Shown one piece after another: positions 32,013 to 39,812 of a stretch of DNA of 39,868 bases (positions are counted from its first letter, which is position 1; every line of letters starts with the position of its first letter). The notes beneath the pieces were generated by a model. The model was given only the letters and a program-made list of their open reading frames with translations. It was not told the DNA's origin and searched no databases. This DNA is from Planctomycetota bacterium (GTDB lineage: Bacteria > Planctomycetota > JAJSAM01 > JAJVHW01). The translations under genes were made by a program, and so were the position numbers. The stretch spans positions 1 through 39,868 of the forward strand of contig JAJFFG010000073.1 of NCBI GenBank assembly GCA_021776825.1, in the 5' to 3' direction.

Positions 32013-33950
32013 GTGGCAAAGGCGAGAATCACCATCACGGGGGACCAGCCGGATCCCCGAATCTTCGAGTTCGAGGACGAACTCATCGTCGGACGCTCCG
32101 TGCGAGCGGACGTGCAGATCGAAGGAGACCTCGTCTCTCGACAGCACGCGAAGTTCTCCAAGAAGGAGAGCGGCTGGTTCTTCGAGGACCTCGGGAGCCG
32201 CAACGGTTCGCTCCTGAACGGCGAGAAGATCGGTCAGGCGCACATCAAGACCGGCGACGTCGTGATGATCGGCTACGGCAAGATCGACTTCGAGTCGCTC
32301 GACGGCTCGGCGCCGGGCAGCGACGTGGACGTCGCGCTCGCCGACAGTGCGATCGACCTGTCCACGGCGATGGTCGCGGACATCCCGGACGACGACGACG
32401 ACGCGAGCGGCGCCACCGTCGCGCTCTCGTATCAGGCGCTCATCTCGATCAATCAGCGACTGGCGACGATCTCGCGCATCTCTCGTCAACTGGCCGTCGT
32501 GCTGGACCGCGACGAACTGTTGGGATCGGTGCTCGACACGCTGTTCGAGCTGTTCGAGCAGATCGACCGCTCGGCCATCGTGCTGCGCAACGACGTCGGC
32601 ATGTTCCAGGTCGTCGCCACACGCCAGCAGGGCACGTCGAACACGATGTCGGCGATGCGCATCTCGACGTCGCTCATCTCGTTCGTCCAGCGCGAACGCA
32701 AGGCCGTTCTGTCGGCGGACACGTCGATCGACGACCGGTTCTCCGGCGGTGAGAGCATCGTCGGCGCCAGCGGACGCTCGATCATGTGTGCGCCGCTGCA
32801 GGTCGTGGACGAGTTCCTCGGCGTGATCTACCTCGACACGGAATCGCTACAGCGGCCGTTCCGCCACAACGACCTGAACCTCTTGCAGGGCATCGCCGGG
32901 CCGATGGCGATCTTCCTGAAGAACGCCGAACTGATCTCCGAGATCGAGACCGAGACGGCCATGCGGACCAGCCTCTCGCGCTATCTCTCACCGGACGTCG
33001 TGCGGGAGATTGGCGAGGGCTCGCTGTCCGCCAACCTGGGCGGCAGCCAGGTGCACGGCACGATCATGTTCTCCGACATCGTGGGCTTCACCGCGATGTC
33101 CGAGAAGATGTCGCCCGGCGAGGTGGTGGAGCGGCTCAACCGTTACTTCACCTCGATGCTCGAGGCCGTGTTCGGCTGGGAAGGCACCGTCGACAAGTTC
33201 GGCGGCGACGCCATTCTGGCAGTCTGGGGCGCCCCCGTCCCGAACGACGACCACGCGCTGCTCGCCGTGATCGCCGGGCTCGAGATGCAGTGCCGCCTCT
33301 TCGAGCTCAACGTTGCGCTCGAGGAGAACGACGAGACCACGATCCGGATGGCGGTCGGCCTCAACTCGGGCAAGTTCGTCGCCGGAAACATCGGCGGCGA
33401 AGAGCGCATCGAGTGGACCGTGATCGGAGACACCGTCAACCTAGCCCAGCGCGTGGAGTCGTCGGGTTGGGCTGAGACGATGCTCTGTTCCGACTCGACG
33501 TGGGCGGAGTTCAAGGGCACCGCCGGCGCCTACGAATTCGAGCCCATCAACGTGAAGAACAAGACCGTCCCGGTGACGATCTACTCGATCCGAACCGTCA
33601 AGGGCCCGCGAGGCGTCACGGCTGCATTGCCGGTGAAGGTGCGCTGGAAGGGCAACGAGGCAGCGGGAATCATCTCCAAGGTGCACACCAAGGGGAAGAT
33701 GAAGATCGCGTTGCGCGTTGCTGGAGATCCAGAGCCCGAGACCGACGTCGAGATCGTCTCCAGGACACCGGAGCATCCGACGGAGCTGCGGCTCACGGGC
33801 TCGGTCTCCTCGAGCAGTCCTCTGCTCCTCGCCAAGACGGGGCGGATGATCGAGGTGGACGTGATGTTCGCGGACGACGAGATGATGCGGCTGTTCCGCG
33901 CGGAGGGTGCCGTGCCCGCCGAGCTGCAGCTCAGTCAGATCGATCGCTAG
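32013..33950 (+). CDS. FHA-GAF-class III adenylate cyclase
   Basis: 645 residues from GTG at 32013. FHA (about 20-95): IVGRSVRADVQ, VSRQHAKF, LGSRNGSLLNG. GAF (about 145-305). Class III cyclase (about 345-530) with all catalytic residues: metal Asp355 in FSDIVGFT and Asp399 in DKFGGDAILAVWG, adenine-selecting Lys395 and Thr469 (EWTVIGDTVN), and transition-state Asn476 and Arg480 (VNLAQR). Lys/Thr predicts cAMP rather than cGMP. A C-terminal beta-rich region (about 540-640) may be PilZ-like. No membrane segment. A TATCCT box ends six bases before the GTG, and no ribosome site is seen, so the mRNA may be leaderless. The cyclic-nucleotide-binding ferredoxin encoded in the divergent operon is the obvious effector, and the next gene may degrade the product. 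Confidence 0.92.
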   Translation: MAKARITITGDQPDPRIFEFEDELIVGRSVRADVQIEGDLVSRQHAKFSKKESGWFFEDLGSRNGSLLNGEKIGQAHIKTGDVVMIGYGKIDFESLDGSAPGSDVDVALADSAIDLSTAMVADIPDDDDDASGATVALSYQALISINQRLATISRISRQLAVVLDRDELLGSVLDTLFELFEQIDRSAIVLRNDVGMFQVVATRQQGTSNTMSAMRISTSLISFVQRERKAVLSADTSIDDRFSGGESIVGASGRSIMCAPLQVVDEFLGVIYLDTESLQRPFRHNDLNLLQGIAGPMAIFLKNAELISEIETETAMRTSLSRYLSPDVVREIGEGSLSANLGGSQVHGTIMFSDIVGFTAMSEKMSPGEVVERLNRYFTSMLEAVFGWEGTVDKFGGDAILAVWGAPVPNDDHALLAVIAGLEMQCRLFELNVALEENDETTIRMAVGLNSGKFVAGNIGGEERIEWTVIGDTVNLAQRVESSGWAETMLCSDSTWAEFKGTAGAYEFEPINVKNKTVPVTIYSIRTVKGPRGVTAALPVKVRWKGNEAAGIISKVHTKGKMKIALRVAGDPEPETDVEIVSRTPEHPTELRLTGSVSSSSPLLLAKTGRMIEVDVMFADDEMMRLFRAEGAVPAELQLSQIDR

Positions 33951-33972
33951 GGTTCGTCGAGGGGGAAGAGGG

Positions 33973-34731
33973 ATGCGAGTTCGCGTTCTCGGCTGTAGTG
34001 GCGGCTGTGCGCCCGGAAAGGCGCCCTCGTGCTACCTCCTCGACCGCGGCGTAGCCGTGGACGCCGGAGCCCTCGCGACCTCGTTGACGATCGAGGAACA
34101 GCGAGCGGTCGAGCACGTGTTCCTGACGCACGCCCATTGGGATCACGTGCGCGACCTGCCCATCAGCGTCATCAACCGCACGATGGAGACGCCGACACTC
34201 CAGATCTACGGCCTCCCGGACACCGTCGAGGACATGCGCACGCACCTCATGAACGACCGCGTGTGGTTCTCGGCGTTCGATCTCCCGACCCCCGCGTCGC
34301 CGTTCATCGCGGCCACACCGATGAACGCCGGCGAGACCCGCGAGTGCAACGGCTACCGCATCACCGGCATCTCGATGCCGCACACCGTTCCGGCGATCGG
34401 ATACCTGATCGACGACGGCTCGGACTCGGTGATCATCTCGGCCGACACGGGCGGCGGCGGGATCTTCGCGGATCTGCCGCAGGACATCAGCCCGCTGCGG
34501 GCGGTGTTCCTGGAGACGTCGTTCCCCAACGCCATGCGCGAGTTCGCCGACCTGACCGGCCACCTCACGGCCGAGATGTTGGGCGAGGAGGTCGCGTGCC
34601 TCCCCGACGAGGTCGAGATCATCGCGACCCACATGAAGCCCGGGTTCGAGGAGCAGATCACTGCGGAGCTGATGGCGCTCGGTCGGACGCATCTTCGGGC
34701 GGCGAAGGACGGGGACGTCTTCGAGTTCTGA
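33973..34731 (+). CDS. Metallo-beta-lactamase-fold cyclic-nucleotide phosphodiesterase-like protein
   Basis: 252 residues from ATG at 33973, directly behind GGGGGAAGAGGG and 22 bases after the cyclase stop. Binuclear-metal motif THAHWDH (His53, His55, Asp57, His58), later ISMPHTVPAIG, SADTGGGG and IATHMKPGF supply the remaining ligands. The overall pattern MRVRVLGCSGG ... YLLDRGVAVDAGALATSLTI resembles class II cyclic-nucleotide phosphodiesterases (low-affinity PDE1 type) more than RNase Z or lactamases. Predicted to hydrolyse 3',5'-cAMP, ending the cyclase signal. Pairing a cyclase and a phosphodiesterase in one transcript is informative, but the activity itself is inferred from family and context. 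Confidence 0.8.
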   Translation: MRVRVLGCSGGCAPGKAPSCYLLDRGVAVDAGALATSLTIEEQRAVEHVFLTHAHWDHVRDLPISVINRTMETPTLQIYGLPDTVEDMRTHLMNDRVWFSAFDLPTPASPFIAATPMNAGETRECNGYRITGISMPHTVPAIGYLIDDGSDSVIISADTGGGGIFADLPQDISPLRAVFLETSFPNAMREFADLTGHLTAEMLGEEVACLPDEVEIIATHMKPGFEEQITAELMALGRTHLRAAKDGDVFEF

Positions 34732-34765
34732 GTCACGGCGGGTGCGAAGCACCCGCCGTGCCTCA
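34729..34765 (+). terminator. Strong hairpin at the end of the cyclase-phosphodiesterase operon
   Basis: Begins in the stop codon. CACGGCGGGTGC (34734-34745), GAA loop, GCACCCGCCGTG (34749-34760) is a perfect 12-bp stem, extended by TGAG/CTCA past one mismatch. Only a weak T-rich tail (GAATCGTCTTCT) follows. Its CACGGCGGG/GGGTGCG parts resemble the neighbouring repeats. Confidence 0.7.
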
Positions 34766-34883
34766 GAATCGTCTTCTGGTCGGCTCCGCGGGTGCGAGGG
34801 CTCTCACTCGAGAGCAATCCGGTCGCCCGCACCCTTGCGTGGCCTCCGACACCCGCGTCACGGCGGGGGGGCACGTCGATTGC
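34766..34883 (+). repeat. Family 1 structured repeat, copy B
   Basis: Core TGGTCGGCTCCGCGGGTGCG, GCTCTC/GAGAGC hairpin, CGCACCC partner arm, ending CACGTCGATTGC. Outer stem uses the GGGTGCG/CGCACCC variant, as in copy A. Confidence 0.85.
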
Positions 34884-34919
34884 GCGGAGCGTCGTAGGTG
34901 GACGCGCGCCGACACAGTG

Positions 34920-35064
34920 GCAATCGCCGCGCCTCCCGTTTCTCTGGTCGGCTCCGCGGCTGCGTCGGCTCTCACTCGAGAGCGCAGCCCCTCGGTCGCA
35001 GCCTTACGTGGCCTCATTCCCCGCGTCACGGCGCCTGCGCTGACGCGGGGGTCACGTCGATTGC
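34920..35064 (+). repeat. Family 1 structured repeat, copy C (complete)
   Basis: 145 bp bounded by GCAATCG and its inverse CGATTGC. Outer stem GGCTGCG/CGCAGCC, inner GCTCTC/GAGAGC, third stem CGCGTCA/TGACGCG. The 35-base spacer after it is itself related to spacers after copies B and E. Confidence 0.85.
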
Positions 35065-35099
35065 GGGCGGTTGGCTGGTAACGCGCTTCGGGGCGTGTG

Positions 35100-35262
35100 G
35101 CAATCGCCGCGCCTCCCATGTTCCTGGTCGGCTCCGCGGCTGCGTCACCTCTCACACAAGGGCCGCCCCCTCGGTCGCAGCCTTGCGTGGCCTCATTCCC
35201 CGCGTCACGGCGCTTGCGCTGACGCGCAACCGCAGCGCCCCGGGGTCACGATCCGGATGGGT
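35100..35262 (+). repeat. Family 1 structured repeat, copy D
   Basis: Starts 180 bp after copy C with GCAATCGCCGCGCCTCCCAT. Outer stem GGCTGCG/CGCAGCC kept, inner hairpin lost, CGCGTCA/TGACGCG kept, then runs into CAACCGC instead of the usual tail, as in copy A. Confidence 0.8.
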
Positions 35263-35309
35263 TGGGTCTCCTCCGATCTAATCGGTCCGATTCGTCAACG
35301 GCGCCGTAC

Positions 35310-35410
35310 GGGCGGATCTCCTGATCCGCCCCGCCCGCTGGGGTTGCGCGCGCTATCGGGGCCCGATGGCGCTCCGCGGACGACCCCCGTGATGCGGACG
35401 GTCACCGCGA
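35310..35410 (+). repeat. Second-family repeat: palindrome plus body
   Basis: Palindrome 35310-35331 (GGGCGGATC, TCCT, GATCCGCCC), then CCGCCCGCTGGGGTTGCG and CCCGATGGCGCTCCGCGGAC. Together with copies B-D it occupies most of the 886-base gap 34732-35617. The remainder up to 35580 holds no gene I can support. Confidence 0.78.
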
Positions 35411-35617
35411 CCCGCCGCGCCGCCGTCCATCCTGTCCGGCGGTCGAGGCCGCTCCGGCGACTGCCAGCCTCCCCCACCCCCCAGATTCGACCCTCGTCAC
35501 GCCCGTCCGCCCCGGATCCGCGGCATCCGTCCCCGATCTCTCGGAGCGTCCCGGACCGGCGATAGACTCGGCGCCGTTGACCACGGATCCCAGCCGTGGA
35601 GTGCAGGAGCGCCGACC

Positions 35618-36547
35618 ATGACGCCGACAGACCGCGTGCGCGAGATCCTCTCGTGGTACCCCTCTGACAATCCTGGAACGCGCTCGAACATGGCGCGTTT
35701 CCTCATGACCGGTCGCCTCGCGGGCACCGGCCGCCTGGTCATCCTTCCCGTCGATCAGGGGTTCGAGCACGGGCCGGACCGCTCGTTCGGGCCGAACCCT
35801 GCCGGCTACGATCCGCGCTACCACCCCGATCTGGCCGTCGAGGCCGGTTGCAACGGGTACGCGGCGCCTCTCGGTCAGATCGAGGCGGCCGCCGACGCCT
35901 ACCCGGGCACGCTGCCGCTGATCCTGAAGGCCAACAACAGCGACGGAATGGGCGGCCCGGATGACACCTGGTCGGCCGTCACGGCATCGGTCAACGACGC
36001 CATCCGGCTCGGCTGCTCGGGCATCGGCTTCACGATCTACCCGGGCTCCGACCACCGCAACGACATGTACGGCGAGATCCGGGCGATGGCCGAGGAGGCC
36101 AAGGACGCGGGCCTGGTCGTCGTCATCTGGTCGTACCCACGCGGGAACGGGCTCGACAAGCAGGCCGAGACGGCGGTGGACGTGATCGCGTACGCGGCAC
36201 ACGTTGCCTGTCAGCTCGGCGCGCACTTCGTGAAGGTCAAGCCCCCCACGTCTCACGTGCACTTCGATGCGAACAAGAAGATCTACGCGGAGAACGGCGC
36301 CCAGCTCGAGACGCTGTCCGACCGCATCCGGCACATCACGCAGGCCAGCTTCGGCGGCCGGCGCGTGGTGATCTTCTCCGGCGGCGCCGCCAAGGGTCGC
36401 GACGACGTGCTGGAAGAGATCCAACAGATCCGCGACGGCGGCGGCTTCGGCTCGATCGTCGGACGCAATTCGTTCCAGCGCACGCGCGAGGACGGCGTGG
36501 CCCTCCTGCGCGACATCATGGACATCTACGCGGACTCGTCCGGCTAG
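35618..36547 (+). CDS. fbaB: Class I fructose-bisphosphate aldolase, DhnA/FbaB type
   Basis: 309 residues from ATG at 35618, with GCAGGAGCG upstream. TIM-barrel hallmarks: GRLVILPVDQGFEHGP, the GYAAPLGQIE strand, IGFTIYPGSDHRN, VVVIWSYPRGN, the Schiff-base lysine region HFVKVKPPTSHVH and phosphate-binding VVIFSGGAAKG and GSIVGRNSFQR. It cleaves or forms fructose 1,6-bisphosphate without metal. Length fits the family. It comes 118 bases before the 2-oxoacid:ferredoxin oxidoreductase genes; together they suggest gluconeogenic or fermentative carbon flow, but this is loose. Confidence 0.92.
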   Translation: MTPTDRVREILSWYPSDNPGTRSNMARFLMTGRLAGTGRLVILPVDQGFEHGPDRSFGPNPAGYDPRYHPDLAVEAGCNGYAAPLGQIEAAADAYPGTLPLILKANNSDGMGGPDDTWSAVTASVNDAIRLGCSGIGFTIYPGSDHRNDMYGEIRAMAEEAKDAGLVVVIWSYPRGNGLDKQAETAVDVIAYAAHVACQLGAHFVKVKPPTSHVHFDANKKIYAENGAQLETLSDRIRHITQASFGGRRVVIFSGGAAKGRDDVLEEIQQIRDGGGFGSIVGRNSFQRTREDGVALLRDIMDIYADSSG

Positions 36548-36604
36548 CCCGGATCCGCATCAGAACGCTGAATACGCGCTCGCCTGCCCGCGTTCCTACT
36601 GCGC

Positions 36605-36620
36605 ACGCCCCCAGGGGCGT
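36605..36620. terminator. Short GC hairpin between aldolase and korA
   Basis: ACGCCCC, CA, GGGGCGT (36605-36620). Perfect stem, tiny loop, no T-run; weak terminator or chance. Confidence 0.3.
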
Positions 36621-36665
36621 CCGTAGCATCACGGGCTTGGTTCCGCGTATCCGGGAGAAGTGCCG

Positions 36666-38507
36666 ATGACCCCCACCGCTGCCGTCGAGAGCGGGGCCGA
36701 CGCCCCGCCGCGGCAGGTCGTCAACGACTTCACGATCAACGTCGCCACGGTCAATGGGACCGGAAGTCAGACGGCCAACAGCACCCTGATCCGCGCGATC
36801 ATGCGCATGGGTGTGCCGATTTCCGGGAAGAACATCTTCCCGTCGAACATCCAGGGACTGCCCACGTGGTACGTGATCCGCGTGTCGGAGGACGGCTGGC
36901 TCGCGCCACGCCCGACCTCCGAGGTCGTGATCTGCATGAACCGCGTCACCGCCCGCGAGGACGTCGAGAAGTGCGCCCCCGGCGGCTGGGTGATCTACGA
37001 CGCGCCGTACGCGCTCGACACCCTGCGCGACGACGTGCGATTCTTCCCGGTCCCGTTCGCGACGATCGTCAAGGACGTCGCGCCGCCGAAGCTGCGGCGG
37101 CTCGTCACGAACATGATCTACGTCGGCGTGGCCGCCCACCTGCTCGGCATCGAGCTGGACGCGATCGACGCCGCGCTCGACAAGGCGTTCAGCACGAAGC
37201 CGAAGGCCGCCGAGATCAACAAGATCGCGGCGCGCGCCGGAGCCGCGTACGCACGCGAGCACTTCGGCGCCGACGGCGGCACTCGCTTCCGTGTCGAGCG
37301 GCGCGATCTGACCGCCGGCAAGCTCCTGATGGACGGCAATTCAGCCGGAGCGCTCGGCGCGCTGATGGCCGGATGCACGGTCCTCACCTGGTATCCGATC
37401 ACGCCGTCGTCGTCCGTCGCCGAGGCACTGGGCGAGTACTTCGAGAAGTACCGCCACGATGAAGAGGGCCGCGCCACCTACGCCGTCCTCCAGGCGGAGG
37501 ACGAGCTCGCCGCGATCGGCATGGTGCTCGGCGCCGGCTGGGCCGGTGCGCGCGCCATGACGTCGACGTCGGGTCCCGGCATCTCGCTCATGAGCGAGTT
37601 CATCGGGCTCTCCTACTACGCCGAGATCCCGGGCGTGATCGCCAACGTCCAGCGCGTCGGCCCCTCCACGGGACTGCCGACACGCACGATGCAGGGCGAC
37701 CTGACCTTCTGCGCCTACAACTCGCACGGCGACACGAAGCACCCGCTCATGCTCCCGGCCTCCCCGCAGGAGGCATACGAGCTGATGATGGACGCCTTCA
37801 ACCTGGCCGAGGGCTTCCAGACACTGGTCTTCTTCGTCTCCGACCTCGACCTCGGGATGAACAACTGGCTCTGCGACGCGTTCCCCTACCCGACCGAGCC
37901 GATCCACCGCGGCAAGGTCATGAATGCCGCCGAGCTCGAGCGCATCGGCAAGGAGAACTGGGGCCGCTACAAGGACCTCGACGGCGACGGTGTTCCGTAT
38001 CGCTCGCTGCCGGGAACCGAGATCGACGGACTCTCGTACTTCACGCGAGGCAGCGGTCACAACGAGTACGCGCGCTACACCGAGAGCGAAGAGGCGTACA
38101 AGGCCAACGTCGACCGACTCTCCGCGAAGTTCGAGACGCTGCGCAACGCCGTGCCGGCTCCGGTCATCTCGAACTGCGAGGGCGGGAGCGAGCTCGGCGT
38201 CCTGGCGTTCGGCACCACGCATTGGGCGCTCATCGAGGCCCGCGACCTGCTGGCCCGCGACCACGACCTGACGTTCGACTACCTGCGACTCCGCGCGTTC
38301 CCGTTCCCGGACGAGGTGCGCGCGTTCATCGAGTCGCACGACCACGTGATCATCGTCGAGCAGAACCGTGACGCGCAGATGCTCCAGCTCCTGCGCAACG
38401 AGATGCCCGACCTGACCGCCAAGATGCGCAGCGTCGTGCACTACGACGGCATGCCGATCACCGCCCGCGACGTGATCAACGGCGTCCTCGAGGAGGAGGC
38501 CGCGTAG
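36666..38507 (+). CDS. korA: 2-oxoacid:ferredoxin oxidoreductase, gamma-alpha fusion
   Basis: 613 residues from ATG at 36666, with GGGAGAAG upstream. Residues 15-215 are the gamma domain (INVATVNGTGSQTANSTLIR, PISGKNIFPSNIQGLPTWY), residues 225-613 the alpha domain with the pyrophosphate-region motif LTWYPITPSSSVAEAL, LQAEDELAAIGMVLGAGWAG and TSTSGPGISLMSEFIGLSYY. This order, gamma then alpha in one chain, is the KorA layout for 2-oxoglutarate oxidation: 2-oxoacid plus CoA plus oxidised ferredoxin to acyl-CoA and CO2, reversible. Substrate could also be another 2-oxoacid. No ferredoxin (delta) subunit gene is adjacent. Fourteen bases separate it from korB. Confidence 0.92.
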   Translation: MTPTAAVESGADAPPRQVVNDFTINVATVNGTGSQTANSTLIRAIMRMGVPISGKNIFPSNIQGLPTWYVIRVSEDGWLAPRPTSEVVICMNRVTAREDVEKCAPGGWVIYDAPYALDTLRDDVRFFPVPFATIVKDVAPPKLRRLVTNMIYVGVAAHLLGIELDAIDAALDKAFSTKPKAAEINKIAARAGAAYAREHFGADGGTRFRVERRDLTAGKLLMDGNSAGALGALMAGCTVLTWYPITPSSSVAEALGEYFEKYRHDEEGRATYAVLQAEDELAAIGMVLGAGWAGARAMTSTSGPGISLMSEFIGLSYYAEIPGVIANVQRVGPSTGLPTRTMQGDLTFCAYNSHGDTKHPLMLPASPQEAYELMMDAFNLAEGFQTLVFFVSDLDLGMNNWLCDAFPYPTEPIHRGKVMNAAELERIGKENWGRYKDLDGDGVPYRSLPGTEIDGLSYFTRGSGHNEYARYTESEEAYKANVDRLSAKFETLRNAVPAPVISNCEGGSELGVLAFGTTHWALIEARDLLARDHDLTFDYLRLRAFPFPDEVRAFIESHDHVIIVEQNRDAQMLQLLRNEMPDLTAKMRSVVHYDGMPITARDVINGVLEEEAA

Positions 38508-38521
38508 GCGGCCGCGACCCC

Positions 38522-39592
38522 ATGCCCACACTACCGACTCTGCCCACGGCGCCCGGCGGCGGCGCGCCCAAGGGACCCGCCACGAACCACCTCGGTCTGG
38601 TGCAGAAGGAGTACCAAGGCGGCGCCTCGACGCTCTGCTCGGGCTGCGGCCACGACGCCATCACCTCGGCGATTGTGCGCGCACTCTGGGAGAACGCCGA
38701 GAACCCCTACAAGGTGGCCAAGATGAGCGGAATCGGCTGCTCGTCGAAGACCACGGCGTACTTCCTCAGCCGCTCCTGGGGCTTCAACTCGGTGCACGGG
38801 CGCATGCCGTCGGTCACGACCGGCGCGATGCTCGCGAACCGGTCGCTGCTGGCCGTGGGCATCTCGGGCGACGGCGACACCGCGTCGATCGGGATGGGCC
38901 AGTTCGTCCACGTCATGCGGCGCAACCTGCCCATGGTCTACGTGGTCGAGAACAACGGCGTGTACGGCCTCACGAAGGGCCAGTTCAGCGCGACTGCCGA
39001 CCGCGGCTCGAAGTCCAAGAAGGGCGACAGCAACGACTTCGAGCCGGTGGACCTCTGCGGTCTCGCGCTCGAGCTCGGCGCGACGTTCGTCGCCCGCTCG
39101 TACTCGGCCGACCGCAAGCAGTTGATCCCGATCCTGCGCGCTGCGCTCGACCATCGCGGGACCGCGCTGGTCGACGTGCTCTCGCCCTGCGTGACGTTCA
39201 ACAACCACAAGGGCTCGACGAAGTCGTACGACTGGGGCAAGGAGCACGAGAAGCCGATCCACGAGGTCGGCTACGTGAACGACTGGGACCTCGAGGAGGT
39301 CGAGTACGAGCCGGGCTCCGGAATCACGGTCGACCTCCCGGACGGCGGCCAGCTGCGCCTGACGAAGCTCGACTCCGAGTACGACCCCCGCGATCTGACC
39401 GCCGCCAAGCGGCTGCTTGCGGACGCCCGCGCCAAGGGCGAGTTTCTGACGGGCATCTTCCACATCAACGAGGACCGCCCGAACCTCATCGAGAGCCTGA
39501 ACATGGTCCAGGACCCGCTCGCGACCCTGCCGCAGAGCGTGGTTCGGCCGGGTCCGGAGGCGCTCGAAGAGGTGATGGAGAGTTTCAGGTAG
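38522..39592 (+). CDS. korB: 2-oxoacid:ferredoxin oxidoreductase beta subunit
   Basis: 356 residues from ATG at 38522. Thiamine-diphosphate site: STLCSGCGHDAITSAIVRAL, GIGCSSKTTAYFL, HGRMPSVTTGAMLAN, and GDGDTASIGMGQ with VVENNGVYGLTKGQ binding Mg-ThDP. The CSGCGH cysteines and a further Cys in LSPCVTFNNH support the single [4Fe-4S] cluster seen in this subunit. Forms the catalytic pair with the preceding gene. The beta chain is near the usual size plus a 25-residue Pro/Thr-rich N terminus. The family 1 repeat begins right at its stop codon. Confidence 0.93.
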   Translation: MPTLPTLPTAPGGGAPKGPATNHLGLVQKEYQGGASTLCSGCGHDAITSAIVRALWENAENPYKVAKMSGIGCSSKTTAYFLSRSWGFNSVHGRMPSVTTGAMLANRSLLAVGISGDGDTASIGMGQFVHVMRRNLPMVYVVENNGVYGLTKGQFSATADRGSKSKKGDSNDFEPVDLCGLALELGATFVARSYSADRKQLIPILRAALDHRGTALVDVLSPCVTFNNHKGSTKSYDWGKEHEKPIHEVGYVNDWDLEEVEYEPGSGITVDLPDGGQLRLTKLDSEYDPRDLTAAKRLLADARAKGEFLTGIFHINEDRPNLIESLNMVQDPLATLPQSVVRPGPEALEEVMESFR

Positions 39593-39600
39593 CGTCACGG

Positions 39601-39777
39601 CGATTGCGTCGCGAGTCGTTGGTGGACGGGCCTCGCAAGATGCGGCAATCGCCCCGCCGCTAGTTGTTGCTGGTCGGCTCCGCGGCTGCGTCACCTCGCA
39701 CACAAGCGCGAGACCCCTCGGTCGCAGCCTTGCGTGGCCTCATTCCCCGCGTCACGGCGGGGGGGCACGTCGATTGC
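39601..39777 (+). repeat. Family 1 structured repeat, copy E with preceding tail remnant
   Basis: A CGATTGC tail remnant (39601-39607) and spacer lead to the copy at 39645-39777, bounded by GCAATCG and CGATTGC. Outer stem GGCTGCG/CGCAGCC; inner stem changed to CTCGC/GCGAG where other copies have CTCTC/GAGAG. Confidence 0.85.
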
Positions 39778-39812
39778 TGGTCGTGGGTTGGTGACGTACA
39801 TCGGGGCTTGCA

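Noticed and set aside
31747..32019. N-terminal extension of the double-FHA protein through the 18-bp repeats
   Set aside because: It would overlap the cyclase start and lacks conserved sequence; ATG 31746 has a ribosome site.
34766..35262. CRISPR or coding repeats in the family 1 array
   Set aside because: Units are 130-145 bp with internal stems, spacers are themselves related, and frames are not conserved.
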